Positions 24,869 to 33,780 are shown, counted from the first letter of the stretch. The stretch is 64,000 bases of DNA from Hymenobacter siberiensis (GCF_018967845.1 NZ_JAHLZZ010000001.1:1426001-1490000); one strand, 5' to 3'. The notes: generated from the letters alone by a model not told the origin. Translations and numbers: made by a program.

Positions 24869-26113
24869 TTAAGCTGGGCGGCTGGTGAGCCAGCCCAATA
24901 GCCTCTTTAACGTAAGCCCCTGCACAACGGCCGAAAACAGCACCACGGCAAACGTCATGGGCACAAATACTTCGGGGTGCATGCCCGTGGGCAGGCCCAG
25001 GGCCAGGGCCAGCGAAATGCCCCCGCGCAGTCCGCCCCAGCTCAGAATGGCCAGCGTGCGCGGCGGCAGCTGCCGCGACAGGCCCAACAGCCCCGTGGTA
25101 AGCGTGAGCACCACGTAGCGCACCAGCAGGGCCAGCACGGCCGCCGCCACGCCCAGCCCCAGGTAAAACGGGCTGACCCCAATCACGACCAGCTCCAGGC
25201 CCATGAGCACGAAGAGCACGGCGTTGAGCACCTCGTCGAGCGCCTCCCAGAACTTTTCCAGGTAGTCGCGCGTGGTGTCCGACACCGCCCCGCTGCGGCT
25301 CACGTTGCCAATGGCCAGGCCCGCCACCACCATGGCCAGCGGCCCCGACACGCCCAGCGCGTGGCACAGCGCGTAGCCGCCCATTACCAGGGCCAGGGTC
25401 AGCATGACTTCGGTCTGGAAGTGGTCCACGGTTTTGATGAGGCGGTAGCCCACATAGGCCAGCACCCCCCCGGCCAGCAAGCCGCCGCCGGCCTCGCGCA
25501 GCAGCAGCAGGGCCGCCGAGCCGGCGCTGGGCGTGTCGCCGGGCGTGGCCAGCTCCAGCAAGGTCACAAACACCACTACCCCGAAGCCGTCGTTGAAGAG
25601 CGACTCGCCGGCCAGGTTGGTTTCAATGTTCTTATCGAGGTCGGTGGTTTTCAGAATGCCCAGCACGGCAATGGGGTCGGTGGGGGCAATGAGCGCCCCA
25701 AACAGCAGGCAGGGCAGCAGCGGCAGCTCCACGCCAGCCAGGTTCAGCAGGGCATAGGTGCCCAGGCCTACCAGCCCGGTAGCCAGCAGCACTCCCAGCG
25801 TGGAGTAGGCCGCAATGCTGCGCCACACCGCTTTCAGGGCATTTACCCGCACGTGCAGCGAACCGGCAAAGAGCAGAAAGCTTAGCACCGAGCCCATGAG
25901 AAACTCCGTGAAATCGAACCGTAGCAGCGCCCCGCGCACGGCAACGGTGAAGCTCGGCACAATGTGGCCCCAGGCCAGCACGCCCAGCGCCACGGCCACG
26001 CCCAGCAGCAAAAACATAATGCCCGCCGGACGGCGCATAAACCGGGCATTCAGATAGGAAAATAACGCTGCTAGCGTTAGTAGCGAGGCGGAAAAAGTAA
26101 ATAAGCTCATCAA
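24869..26113 (-). CDS. NhaP/CPA1-type cation:proton antiporter
   Basis: A 414-residue integral membrane protein with about 12 hydrophobic segments. Diagnostic motifs are APTDPIAVLGIL (about residue 145) and AGESLFNDGFGVVVF (about 168), which hold the ion-binding Asp residues of CPA1 exchangers, and LSWGGLRGGISLALALGLP (about 355). It should exchange Na+ or K+ for H+ across the inner membrane. There is no long cytoplasmic C-terminal tail, unlike eukaryotic NHE proteins. It heads a minus-strand group continuing into the hypothetical and MscS genes, which fits ion and turgor control. Confidence 0.92.
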   Translation of the reverse strand: MMSLFTFSASLLTLAALFSYLNARFMRRPAGIMFLLLGVAVALGVLAWGHIVPSFTVAVRGALLRFDFTEFLMGSVLSFLLFAGSLHVRVNALKAVWRSIAAYSTLGVLLATGLVGLGTYALLNLAGVELPLLPCLLFGALIAPTDPIAVLGILKTTDLDKNIETNLAGESLFNDGFGVVVFVTLLELATPGDTPSAGSAALLLLREAGGGLLAGGVLAYVGYRLIKTVDHFQTEVMLTLALVMGGYALCHALGVSGPLAMVVAGLAIGNVSRSGAVSDTTRDYLEKFWEALDEVLNAVLFVLMGLELVVIGVSPFYLGLGVAAAVLALLVRYVVLTLTTGLLGLSRQLPPRTLAILSWGGLRGGISLALALGLPTGMHPEVFVPMTFAVVLFSAVVQGLTLKRLLGWLTSRPA

Positions 26114-26349
26114 GAAAAAAAAGTAAGTGGGGGGTGCCGCCCACCGGCCGCCTGCCCGTGCGCTGCCAGTGGCAGCAGGTTTGCCCGGCTGGCAAGTTAA
26201 CAGCCCGCCCGCCCGCCGGACAGTAAAGCGCCGGCCCGGAGCTTTCCGGCTACTGAAGGCGTGGCCGCGGCCGGCGGCTTTGTGCCGGGCAGGGCCTGCC
26301 TGTTCCGGCCGAGCGGTTGCTGCAGGGCCCGCAGAGTAGCCGGCCCGGC

Positions 26350-26451
26350 CTAGGTGGTGGCTTGCAGCCGTTGCACCCTACGGGCCTGGGTCATCAGGCT
26401 GGGGTTGTTCGAGTTAAGGTCGGCGGCCAGAGTTGCTGTGTCTTCGAAACG
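26350..26451 (-). pseudogene. Remnant of the small lipoprotein family (third copy)
   Basis: Minus-strand reading DTATLAADLNSNNPSLMTQA, then RRVQRLQATT and a TAG at 26350, matches APVAADLNSANPAVAEQARK of the intact lipoprotein at 19923. There is no signal peptide upstream (a stop occurs just before) and the coiled coil is missing. It is a short degenerate piece. Confidence 0.65.
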
Positions 26452-26881
26452 GAATTTCGGGTACTAAAGTTGTATGAACCGTCGAAGCCGGCAACGCTCC
26501 GTTTTTGCAGCATTTCGATAATATGCGATGGCTTGTTGGCGTGAGTCTGGGCTGATTCGCGCCATTTATCGGCTTATTATAAGTGGATTAGGGTGCGGAA
26601 ACCGATTTCTGGTGTTAAGGGGAGGGCACAGTCATAAAAGCAGAACCCATCGGGAGGCCCACAGGGCAGGTGCCTCAACTGATTCGGGTGCGCCAGGGCT
26701 CCAATTGTCCCGCCATGCTGCCTTCGGGCTAAGAAAAAACAAGGGTTGCGCATTTGCACAAGTACCCAAACATCAGCAGCAACGACGAGATGCAAAGGGT
26801 TACGTGTTCAGTATTGTTTGATTTGCGTAATATTCTGTATAACAATATTATGAGGTCTTTTATCAACGCCATTAGATATAA

Positions 26882-26900
26882 TTTTTAGTACATGCTAAAT
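26882..26900. promoter_or_regulatory. Operator-like palindrome 1 (DtxR/MntR type)
   Basis: TTTTTAG-TACATG-CTAAAT: an inverted repeat with the same half-sites and six-base spacing as the second site 22 bases downstream. Confidence 0.45.
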
Positions 26901-26903
26901 TAA

Positions 26904-26923
26904 TTTTTAGACTAACCTAAAAA
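26904..26923. promoter_or_regulatory. Operator-like palindrome 2 (DtxR/MntR type)
   Basis: TTTTTAG-ACTAAC-CTAAAAA. The core TTAGACTAACCTAA is close to the TTAGGnTAnCCTAA pattern known for DtxR/IdeR-like iron or manganese repressors. It ends seven bases before the promoter -7 element, so a bound repressor would block RNA polymerase. Confidence 0.5.
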
Positions 26924-26930
26924 ATGTACG

Positions 26931-26938
26931 TACTTTTG
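26931..26938 (+). promoter_or_regulatory. Bacteroidota -7 promoter element of the TonB receptor gene
   Basis: TACTTTTG matches the TAnnTTTG consensus exactly and lies 50 bases upstream of the ATG at 26989. No clear -33 TTTG box is seen at the usual distance; the operator-like site occupies that position. Confidence 0.6.
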
Positions 26939-26988
26939 TTCGGCTTGTTAGTAGGGCAGGGGCACTCCTTGGTTTTTTACGCCAAGCC

Positions 26989-29460
26989 ATGCCTGCCATG
27001 TCTGTTAAGTGCTTGTATCTGTTTGTTCTGCTGTTTGTATGCCCATTTGCCCTGCGGGCCCAAAGCCTGAGCGGGCAGGTGCTGGACGCGGCCGGCCGGC
27101 CGCTGCCCTTCGCCAGCGTGGCGGTGCCGGTGCTGAGCCGGGGCGCGACGGCCGACGAAAACGGCCGCTTTGCCCTGCCCAACCTGCCCGCCGGCTCCCA
27201 CCAGCTGCAAGTGAGCGCCGTGGGCTATGCCACCGCTACGCCCTCGGCAACGGTGCCCACCGATAAGCCCCTGACCATTCGCCTGACTGCCGAGGGCAAA
27301 ACCCTGAGCGAAGTGGTGGTGACGGGCGTGAGCCGGGGTACCGAAATCCGCCGTTCGCCAGTGCCCATCGCGGCCCTGTCGGGCCGGGAAATCCGCCTCA
27401 ATGCCAATGCCAATGCCATTGATGCGGCCGTGCGGGGCATTCCGGGCCTCAGCGCCGTCACCACCGGCCCCAACGTCAGCAAGCCGTTTATCCGAGGGCT
27501 GGGCTACAACCGGGTGCTCACCATGTTCAACGGCCTGCGCCAGGAGGGGCAGCAGTGGGGCGATGAGCACGGCATTGAAGTGGATGGCTACGGCGTGGAC
27601 CGCATTGAGGTGGTGAAGGGCCCCGCCAGCCTGCTCTACGGCTCCGATGCCGTGGCCGGGGTGGTGAACTTGCTGCCGGCCCTGCCCGCCGGCCCCGCCG
27701 GCCAGCTGCACGGCGAGGCGCTGACCGAATACCAGAGCGTGAACGGCTTGATTGGCAACTCGCTGGCCTTCAACTACCAAAAAAACGGGTTTCAGGCCAG
27801 CCTGCGCGGCAGCCACCGCCTGGCCCGCGACTACCAAAACCCGGTGGACGGCCGCGTGTACAACACCGGCTTTGCCGAAACCCAGCTCACCGGCATGGTG
27901 GGCCTGGCCAGGGCCTGGGGCGGGGTGCACCTCTGGCTGACCAGCTACGACGACCGCCAGGAAATTCCCGACGGCAGCCGCGACTCGCTCAGCCGCCGCT
28001 TTACGCGGCAGGTGTTTGAGGCCAATAGGGATGATATCGGGAACCGCCCGCTGGTGAGCGACGACGAGCTGATAAGCTACCGCATTGCCGACCTGCGCCA
28101 GCGCATCCGTCACTACCGGGCCTTTGCCACCAGCGAGGTGAAGCTGGGGGCCGGCGAGCTGCGCCTGCTGCTGGGCGTGCAGCAAAACCACCGCCAGGAA
28201 TTCAACCACCCCACCGCCACCAGCCAGCCGGGCCTCGACCTGCAGCTCACCACCGTGAACTACCAGGCCCGCTACCTGCTGGCCGCCGTGCGCGGCTACG
28301 AACTGACGGTGGGCGCCAACGGCATGAGCCAGGCCAACCAGCACCTGAACGCCACCGATTTCGCCATTCCGCCCTACCGGCTGTTCGACCTCGGCGGCTT
28401 CGGAGTGCTGAAAAAAACGTTTGGCGGCCTGGAGCTGACCGGCGGCCTGCGCTATGACGTGCGCCGGGTGCGCTGGGACGACTTTTACGTGGCCCCCAAC
28501 CCCGCCACGGGCTTCGATGCCGTGGCCGGCCCGGCCACGGCCGGCGCTGACCTGCAGTATCCCGGCTTTGGCCGTACCTACACCGGGCTGTCGGCCAGCC
28601 TGGGCGGCAGCTACGCGCTAGGCGAGCGCTTGGTGCTGCGGGCCAACGTGGCGCGGGGCTACCGCGCCCCGAACGTGCCCGAAATCGGCTCCAATGGCCT
28701 CGACCCCGGCGCGCACATCGTGTACCTGGGCAACCGCGACTTCACCCCCGAATTCAACGTGCAGGAAGACCTGGGCATCCTCTACAAAACGCCCGGCTTT
28801 GAGGGAAGCGCGGAGGTTTTTTACAACCACGTCGATAACTTCATTTACCAGGCCCGGCAGTACGATGCGCAAGGCCAGCCCCTGCGCGACGCGGTGGGCA
28901 ACTCCACCTACCAGTTTCAGCAGGCGGCGGCCAGCCTCTACGGCGGCGAAATAGCGCTCAATTTCCACCCCACGGCCCTGCCCTGGGCCAGCCTGCGCAC
29001 CGGGGCGGCCCTGGTCATCGGCCTCAACGAAAATGCGGCCCTGCGCGAGCGGGTGGGCGATGCCGGCCGCTACCTGCCCCTGATTCCGGCCCCCACCTCG
29101 CGTTCTGAGCTGCGCTTGGTGGCACCCGAACGCGCCGGCCGCCGCCTCACCAACAGCTACTTCCGCTTCACGGTGGATGTCACCGCCGCCCAAAATCGCT
29201 TCTACGCCGTGGACGGGGCCGAAACCCGCACCCCCGGCTACGTGCTGTGCGGCACCGGTGTGGGCACCACTTTCCGCACCAAAGCCGGCCGCGAAGCCAT
29301 GCAGCTGGTATTGCAGGCCGATAACCTGTTCGACGTGGCCTATCAGGCCCACCTCAACCGCCTGAAATACTTTGAGTACTACCGCGCTTCGCCCACCGGC
29401 CGGCTGGGGGTTTTCAGCCCCGGCCGCAGCCTGAGCGCCAAGGTAGTAGTGCCGTTCTAG
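26989..29460 (+). CDS. TonB-dependent outer-membrane receptor
   Basis: An 823-residue receptor with a signal peptide ending near LRAQ (about residue 24); ATG 26998 would shorten it by three residues. A carboxypeptidase-like regulatory domain (about 26-105, SLSGQVLDAAGRPLPFASVA) precedes the TonB-box region and plug (about 110-225, with PFIRGLGYNRVLTMFNGLRQ and VEVVKGPASLLYGSDAVAGV-like text). The 22-strand barrel runs to the terminal Phe of SLSAKVVVPF. No SusD partner is adjacent, so it probably takes up a metal chelate, heme or vitamin rather than glycans. The upstream DtxR/MntR-like operators suggest metal-repressed expression. The ligand is otherwise unknown. Confidence 0.9.
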   Translation: MPAMSVKCLYLFVLLFVCPFALRAQSLSGQVLDAAGRPLPFASVAVPVLSRGATADENGRFALPNLPAGSHQLQVSAVGYATATPSATVPTDKPLTIRLTAEGKTLSEVVVTGVSRGTEIRRSPVPIAALSGREIRLNANANAIDAAVRGIPGLSAVTTGPNVSKPFIRGLGYNRVLTMFNGLRQEGQQWGDEHGIEVDGYGVDRIEVVKGPASLLYGSDAVAGVVNLLPALPAGPAGQLHGEALTEYQSVNGLIGNSLAFNYQKNGFQASLRGSHRLARDYQNPVDGRVYNTGFAETQLTGMVGLARAWGGVHLWLTSYDDRQEIPDGSRDSLSRRFTRQVFEANRDDIGNRPLVSDDELISYRIADLRQRIRHYRAFATSEVKLGAGELRLLLGVQQNHRQEFNHPTATSQPGLDLQLTTVNYQARYLLAAVRGYELTVGANGMSQANQHLNATDFAIPPYRLFDLGGFGVLKKTFGGLELTGGLRYDVRRVRWDDFYVAPNPATGFDAVAGPATAGADLQYPGFGRTYTGLSASLGGSYALGERLVLRANVARGYRAPNVPEIGSNGLDPGAHIVYLGNRDFTPEFNVQEDLGILYKTPGFEGSAEVFYNHVDNFIYQARQYDAQGQPLRDAVGNSTYQFQQAAASLYGGEIALNFHPTALPWASLRTGAALVIGLNENAALRERVGDAGRYLPLIPAPTSRSELRLVAPERAGRRLTNSYFRFTVDVTAAQNRFYAVDGAETRTPGYVLCGTGVGTTFRTKAGREAMQLVLQADNLFDVAYQAHLNRLKYFEYYRASPTGRLGVFSPGRSLSAKVVVPF

Positions 29461-29529
29461 CAAAGCTGTTTGGAATGCGTCACTGCATCGGCCCGGCGAA
29501 TTGCCAAACCGGTACCAGACTATCAACGG

Positions 29530-30015
29530 CTATTGCTGCTCCAGGCGCTTTATCATGGCCTGCATCTCGGAGATTTCCCGCTTTTGGGCGGTGATGATGT
29601 CATCGGCCAGCTTGCGTACTTCGGGGTCCTGAATGTTGGCCCGCTCGCTGGTGAGAATGGCAATGGAGTGGTGCGGAATCATGGCCTTCATCCAGCGCGT
29701 GTCGTTCACGAAGGTCTGGCTGCGCACCATTATCAGGGCACCCACAAACAGCGTCAGGCTGGCTCCCATGATGATGCCGTTCATGGTTTTGTTGGGGTAC
29801 ATCATGGGCATCATCAGCAGCATGACCACGGCCATCACCGTCACCATCAGTACCGTCATGTAGAAGCGGGTGAGGCTGAAATAGACGTGGCCGAGCGCGT
29901 AGGTGTTGAGGTACATTACCACGTACATGATGACGAAGGAAATGGCCATCATCAGCAAAAACTTGCGATAGTGGCCCTGGGGCGCGGGGGTAGTAGATGT
30001 AGTGGGATGCATCAT
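29530..30015 (-). CDS. DUF305 domain membrane protein
   Basis: A 161-residue protein. Three hydrophobic segments (about 20-40, 48-70 and 78-98, rich in Met) are followed by a periplasmic or cytoplasmic DUF305 part with the paired histidines in WMKAMIPHHSIAILTSERA and the helix DDIITAQKREISEMQAMIKR. DUF305 proteins are ferritin-like helical proteins often found with copper resistance genes; metal binding through the His/Met residues is plausible but not shown. It is a single gene on the minus strand, transcribed away from the ClC gene. Confidence 0.82.
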   Translation of the reverse strand: MMHPTTSTTPAPQGHYRKFLLMMAISFVIMYVVMYLNTYALGHVYFSLTRFYMTVLMVTVMAVVMLLMMPMMYPNKTMNGIIMGASLTLFVGALIMVRSQTFVNDTRWMKAMIPHHSIAILTSERANIQDPEVRKLADDIITAQKREISEMQAMIKRLEQQ

Positions 30016-30193
30016 CGGGAAAAATGGATAATTGGCAAACGCGCGCCGATTCTAACCCTTGGAACGGCGGCCTCTGGTAGCCAAACGGACGATAGATAAC
30101 GTTGGTTGTGTCACTATCCAGCCGCCAAATCGGTTAGAAACAGGCGGTGGCTGGCGGCTCCCCGCTCGATTTACCTGCACCTTTGTACAGTAT

Positions 30194-31597
30194 ATGCCCG
30201 ATTCTCCCTTCCGATACGCCCGCGTCCTGGCCTGGTTCGACCACGTTTTTATTCAACCACTGTACACGGCGCGGGTGCGGCGTCTTATCCTGCAAAGCTT
30301 CCCCTTCTGGATTGCTTCGCTGTTGACCGGGCTCATGGCCGTGGGCTACGAAAAAGTATTTGCCTGGGCCGAAGAAATTAGTTTTTCCTGGCTGCGCCGC
30401 GAGCCGCTGCTGGCCTTCGGGCTCACGCCGCTGGCCTTTCTGGCCTCGTGGGCGCTGGTGAAGTGGCTGGCCCCGGCGGCGCGGGGCAGTGGCATTCCGC
30501 AGGTAATGGCCGGCATCGAGCTCTCGACGCCCGTGCAGCACCGCCGCACGGCCTACCTGCTCAGCCTGCGGGTGGCCGGCGTGAAGGTGCTCAGCAGCGT
30601 GGTGCTGCTGCTGGGGGGCGGCGTTATCGGCCGCGAAGGGCCGACGATTCAGGTTTCGGCGGCCATTTTCCGGGCCATCAACCGGCTGCAGCCGGCGGGC
30701 TGGCCCCAGCTCTCGCGCCAGATTGCGCTGGTGACCGGCGGCGCGGCCGGCCTGGCGGCGGCCTTCAACACGCCCCTGGGCGGCATCGTGTTCGTGGTAG
30801 AGGAGCTGACCCAGATTCACATCTCGCGCTTTCGCATGGCCGTGTTCAGCGCCGTGATTATCGCGGGCCTCACGGCCCAGCAGTTTCTGGGTTCCTACCT
30901 GTACCTGGGCTTTCCCAAAATTACTTCGCCGGCCGGTTGGTACCAGGCCCTGGTGATGGTGGCGGCCGTGGCCTGCGGGCTGGCAGGTGCGTATTTTGCC
31001 AAAACCCTGCTCTGGCTGAACAGCTACCGCAAGCGCTTCACTACGCCGCTCACGCAGGCGGGCTGGGTGGTGGGCTGCGGCCTGCTGCTGGCCGCAATGG
31101 CCTACCTGGTGGGGCCCGATGGCGTGGGCACGGGCAAGCCCATCATCAACCGGCTGCTGTTTCAAAACAGTGGCGTGATGCCCGGCTACCTGTTTCCGGT
31201 GCGCTTCGTGGGCATGGCCCTGAGCTACAGCAGCGGCGGGGCGGGCGGCGTGTTTGCCACTTCGCTGAGCGCGGGTGCGCTGCTCGGCGACGGCATTGCG
31301 CAGCTGGCGCACGTAGCCGTGGCCGACCGCAACCTGCTGATTCTGGTGAGCATGGTGGGCTTCCTGACGGGGGTGGTGCGCTCGCCGTTCACGGCCGCTA
31401 TTCTGGTGCTGGAAATGACGGACCGGCACTCGGCCATTTTCCAGCTGCTGATTGGGGCCATGCTGGCCCAGGCCGTGGCCGCGCTCGTGGACCCGCACTC
31501 GCTGTATGAGCACCTGCGCCAGGGCTTCATCCGCGAGACGCTGAGCCAGGAAGCCGCCACGCCCGCGCCGGAGCCGGAAGCCGTGCTACCTTCCTGA
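30194..31597 (+). CDS. ClC-family chloride channel or H+/Cl- antiporter
   Basis: About 467 residues from ATG 30194 (MPDSPFRYARVLAWFD); upstream codons in the same frame lack features. Selectivity-filter motifs are present: GSGIPQVMAGIE, GREGPTIQVSAAIF with the gating Glu, and GGVFATSLSAGALLG. About ten to twelve membrane helices are visible and there is no CBS domain at the C-terminus. It moves chloride, probably in exchange for protons, in the inner membrane. TTTG (30181-30184) ends only nine bases before the ATG, but the flanking CACC lacks the TA of the promoter consensus. Confidence 0.9.
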   Translation: MPDSPFRYARVLAWFDHVFIQPLYTARVRRLILQSFPFWIASLLTGLMAVGYEKVFAWAEEISFSWLRREPLLAFGLTPLAFLASWALVKWLAPAARGSGIPQVMAGIELSTPVQHRRTAYLLSLRVAGVKVLSSVVLLLGGGVIGREGPTIQVSAAIFRAINRLQPAGWPQLSRQIALVTGGAAGLAAAFNTPLGGIVFVVEELTQIHISRFRMAVFSAVIIAGLTAQQFLGSYLYLGFPKITSPAGWYQALVMVAAVACGLAGAYFAKTLLWLNSYRKRFTTPLTQAGWVVGCGLLLAAMAYLVGPDGVGTGKPIINRLLFQNSGVMPGYLFPVRFVGMALSYSSGGAGGVFATSLSAGALLGDGIAQLAHVAVADRNLLILVSMVGFLTGVVRSPFTAAILVLEMTDRHSAIFQLLIGAMLAQAVAALVDPHSLYEHLRQGFIRETLSQEAATPAPEPEAVLPS

Positions 31598-31723
31598 AAC
31601 CAGGGAACTGAGGAGCCGATAATGCATTAGGAAGCAGATTTATCCGTATCAGGAAATAAGCCTGTCCTCGACTGGCCGGCGTTTATTCATTGAGCCCGGA
31701 AAGCTATTGGCCTCAATAGCCGC

Positions 31724-31731
31724 TATGTTTG
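31724..31731 (+). promoter_or_regulatory. Candidate TAnnTTTG promoter of the GAF gene
   Basis: TATGTTTG fits the Bacteroidota -7 consensus, 25 bases upstream of the ATG at 31757. A -33 element is not clear. Confidence 0.4.
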
Positions 31732-31756
31732 CAGGCTTTCCATTCGCCCGTCGCCC

Positions 31757-32464
31757 ATGTCCGCTATTCCTGCCCATTTGTTGCCCACCAACGAACCCGA
31801 GCGGCTACAAAGTATTCGCGCATATGATGTGCTGCCCACCCTCAGCGAGCCGTTGTTCGATGAGTTTGTGGCCCTCACCGCCCAGGTATTCAGCCTACCC
31901 ATCTCCCTCATTGCCGTGGTTGAGGAAGACGAGGTGCACTACCCCGCCAACCACGGCATGCCCGGCAACGACCAGCAGCCCCGCGTCGAAGCCCTGTGCT
32001 CTACGGCCATTCAGCAGGCCCGCACCGTGGTTTACCACGACCTGCTCCTCGAAGACAGTGCCCGGCTCACGCCCGAAGCCGTTCGCGCCGCTCAGGATAA
32101 TAAGCTGCGCTTTTATGCCGGGGCCCCGTTGCGTCTGCCCGACCAGCGCCTCCTCGGCACGCTCTGCATCATCGACCGCCAGCCCCGCACCTTCAGCGCC
32201 GATGAGCAGCAGGTGCTCGACCATCTGGCTGCCGTGGTTGGCCAGTTCATTGCCGTGCGGCACACCTGCCTGGCCCGGGCTGCCGTGGGCGCGGCGCAGT
32301 GGGAGCAGCTCCGCACCATGCTACAGGAAGAACTGCGCGAGCTCACGGCGTTGGTGCGGTACCTCTTTACCCGGTATGGCATTCAAATCCCCGTGCCCGC
32401 CGACCTGCTGGCCCAGGTAGAGCGCCGCCTGTTCGACCTGCAACACTTGCTTGAGGAGGCGTAG
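31757..32464 (+). CDS. GAF domain protein
   Basis: A 235-residue cytosolic protein. A GAF domain spans about residues 20-170, with LFDEFVALTAQVFSLPISLI at the start, FYAGAPLRLPDQRLLGTLCI in the middle and ADEQQVLDHLAAVVGQFI at the end, the usual order of stand-alone bacterial GAF proteins. The C-terminal 60 residues form a helical tail (EELRELTALVRYLFTRYG) without a kinase or GGDEF domain. It probably binds a small ligand or senses redox state and acts through a partner; nothing nearby identifies that partner. Single gene with its own promoter. Confidence 0.82.
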   Translation: MSAIPAHLLPTNEPERLQSIRAYDVLPTLSEPLFDEFVALTAQVFSLPISLIAVVEEDEVHYPANHGMPGNDQQPRVEALCSTAIQQARTVVYHDLLLEDSARLTPEAVRAAQDNKLRFYAGAPLRLPDQRLLGTLCIIDRQPRTFSADEQQVLDHLAAVVGQFIAVRHTCLARAAVGAAQWEQLRTMLQEELRELTALVRYLFTRYGIQIPVPADLLAQVERRLFDLQHLLEEA

Positions 32465-32527
32465 CGCTGATTGAGTTTTTGCTGATTTTCAGCTATCTAA
32501 ATACTTATGCAGAAGTGCTTGTATGCT

Positions 32528-32621
32528 CCGGTCGGACCGCCCTAGGCGGTCCGACCGGTTGTCGTAAGGACGAAATCGAAGGTGCTTCAACCGGTCCGAC
32601 CGTCTAGGGCAGTCGGACCGG
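32528..32621. repeat. Palindromic element, B core, copy 4
   Basis: CCGGTCGGACCGCCCTAGGC on the left and its near complement on the right (GTCCGACCGTCTAGGGCAGTC), joined by a loop GTCGTAAGGACGAAATCG. It lies in the convergent gap between the GAF gene and the nuclease gene. Confidence 0.75.
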
Positions 32622-32695
32622 CAGGCCCGTTTTCGCCAGCATCCCGCAACAATGGCGCTGTATGCCAGTCTGCAAGCCGCTCTAGGCACGCCCGC

Positions 32696-33574
32696 TCAGT
32701 TGGTAGGGCCGTTATCGACGCGGGCTTCGATGACCTGCTGTACGGCGGTGGGCACGGCCGAAAGCAGGTCGAGGCCCGTGGCCGTTTCAATGGCATCGAC
32801 GCTGGTGCGGTAGGTATCCCACGCCGTGCTGAGGGAGTTGTCGTTGGGGGTGTCGATGGCAATAATGCGGGTGCTGGCGCTGACGCGGGCGGCATCGTTG
32901 GTGCCGGTGGGCAGCACCACGATGACTTTCCAGCAGCGGGCCGGTACCGTCACGCGGCCCTGGTCTAGGGTGGTGGCGTAGCCGTTGCTGCCCGTGCCGC
33001 CGCGCCCGTAGCTCCCGCAGATGAGGTAGACCTCATTGCCGGCGTCGAGGAAGGTGCGGCAGTAGTTTTCCAGGGTGGCCCACGTCTGCTGGTTGTTACG
33101 CGGGGCCTGGGGCATCATGTTGGTCATGAGAAACGTGGCCGAGTTATCGGCCACGGTGCTGGTGCGGTCGGCGCTAGGGCAGTTGTGGCCGCGGTCGAAG
33201 CCCGAGCCGGTGTAGCTGTTGGCCTGCACCTGGTACCAGCCGGCGGGCAGGGTGTTGTCGGGCCGGAAGTCGTCTTGGCGGGCGGCGCTGCCGCGCCAGT
33301 CGGCGCTCAGGTGCCAGCTCACCCAGTTGGGAATGCCCCGGTCGCGGTGGTAGCTGAGCGCATATGGAGGTTTCATCAGCAGGTAGTTAGTGGGCTGCGC
33401 GATGTCGGCGGTAGCTCCGCTGGGGTTGCCCATTGTGAGATGCTCAGGCAGCGGCTGGGTGGTTGCGGTGGGGTTGCCGGGCGTGGGGGCCACGGCTTCT
33501 TTCTGGCAGGCAGCCAGCAGCAGGGCCAGCGCTAGGGCGGGCAGGCGGAAGTACCGCAGGAGAGTGTTGTGCAT
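32696..33574 (-). CDS. Secreted DNA/RNA non-specific endonuclease (lipoprotein)
   Basis: A 292-residue NucA/EndoG-type nuclease. The N-terminus has a lipoprotein signal with lipobox LLAAC (about residue 23), so it is a membrane-anchored extracytoplasmic enzyme. The beta-beta-alpha metal motif is GFDRGHNCPSADR, with catalytic His130, and the metal-binding Asn lies in MMPQAPRNNQQTW. It hydrolyses single- and double-stranded nucleic acids with a divalent metal, probably for nutrient scavenging or defence. No inhibitor gene is seen next to it, as expected for an exported enzyme. Single gene on the minus strand. Confidence 0.9.
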   Translation of the reverse strand: MHNTLLRYFRLPALALALLLAACQKEAVAPTPGNPTATTQPLPEHLTMGNPSGATADIAQPTNYLLMKPPYALSYHRDRGIPNWVSWHLSADWRGSAARQDDFRPDNTLPAGWYQVQANSYTGSGFDRGHNCPSADRTSTVADNSATFLMTNMMPQAPRNNQQTWATLENYCRTFLDAGNEVYLICGSYGRGGTGSNGYATTLDQGRVTVPARCWKVIVVLPTGTNDAARVSASTRIIAIDTPNDNSLSTAWDTYRTSVDAIETATGLDLLSAVPTAVQQVIEARVDNGPTN

Positions 33575-33725
33575 CGGTTGGCAAGAGGGTAATGGCCCTT
33601 ACTACGTGAACAGGGGGCAAAAAAGTCCGCGTATTCGCCAAGCTGAGCTATTTTGGAGATTCCATTCTGGTTTTGAGGGCGCTTCGTTAATGAAGCCATT
33701 TAGCAATTCGGCTGTTGCGCACATT

Positions 33726-33753
33726 TGTCATCCTTCGCAAGCTCAGGATGACA
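33726..33753. repeat. Small hairpin (TGTCATCCT / AGGATGACA)
   Basis: Nine-base arms with a ten-base loop, related to the inner part of the long inverted repeat at 4370. A degenerate A-type end (GAAGCCATTTAGCAATTC) lies just upstream at about 33692. It is 27 bases after the stop of the SDR gene. Confidence 0.5.
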
Positions 33754-33780
33754 GGTCGTTTTTGCGGCATTCCCGGCAAC

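Larger units (their letters stand above)
26114..26988. other. Intergenic region with lipoprotein remnant and regulatory sites
   Basis: An 875-base gap between divergent genes. It holds a remnant of the small lipoprotein family (26350-26451) and, at its right end, two operator-like palindromes and a TAnnTTTG promoter for the TonB receptor. The composition falls from GC-rich on the left to AT-rich after about 26800. The open frame 26528-26821 resembles no protein family I know. Confidence 0.6.

Noticed and set aside
26528..26821. 97-residue open frame upstream of the TonB receptor
   Set aside because: No signal, no recognised family and atypical codon use; it lies in a gap holding degenerate sequence.
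30134..31513. 459-codon minus-strand open frame opposite the ClC gene
   Set aside because: Shadow of the ClC coding frame; the composition is that of antisense GC-rich sequence.
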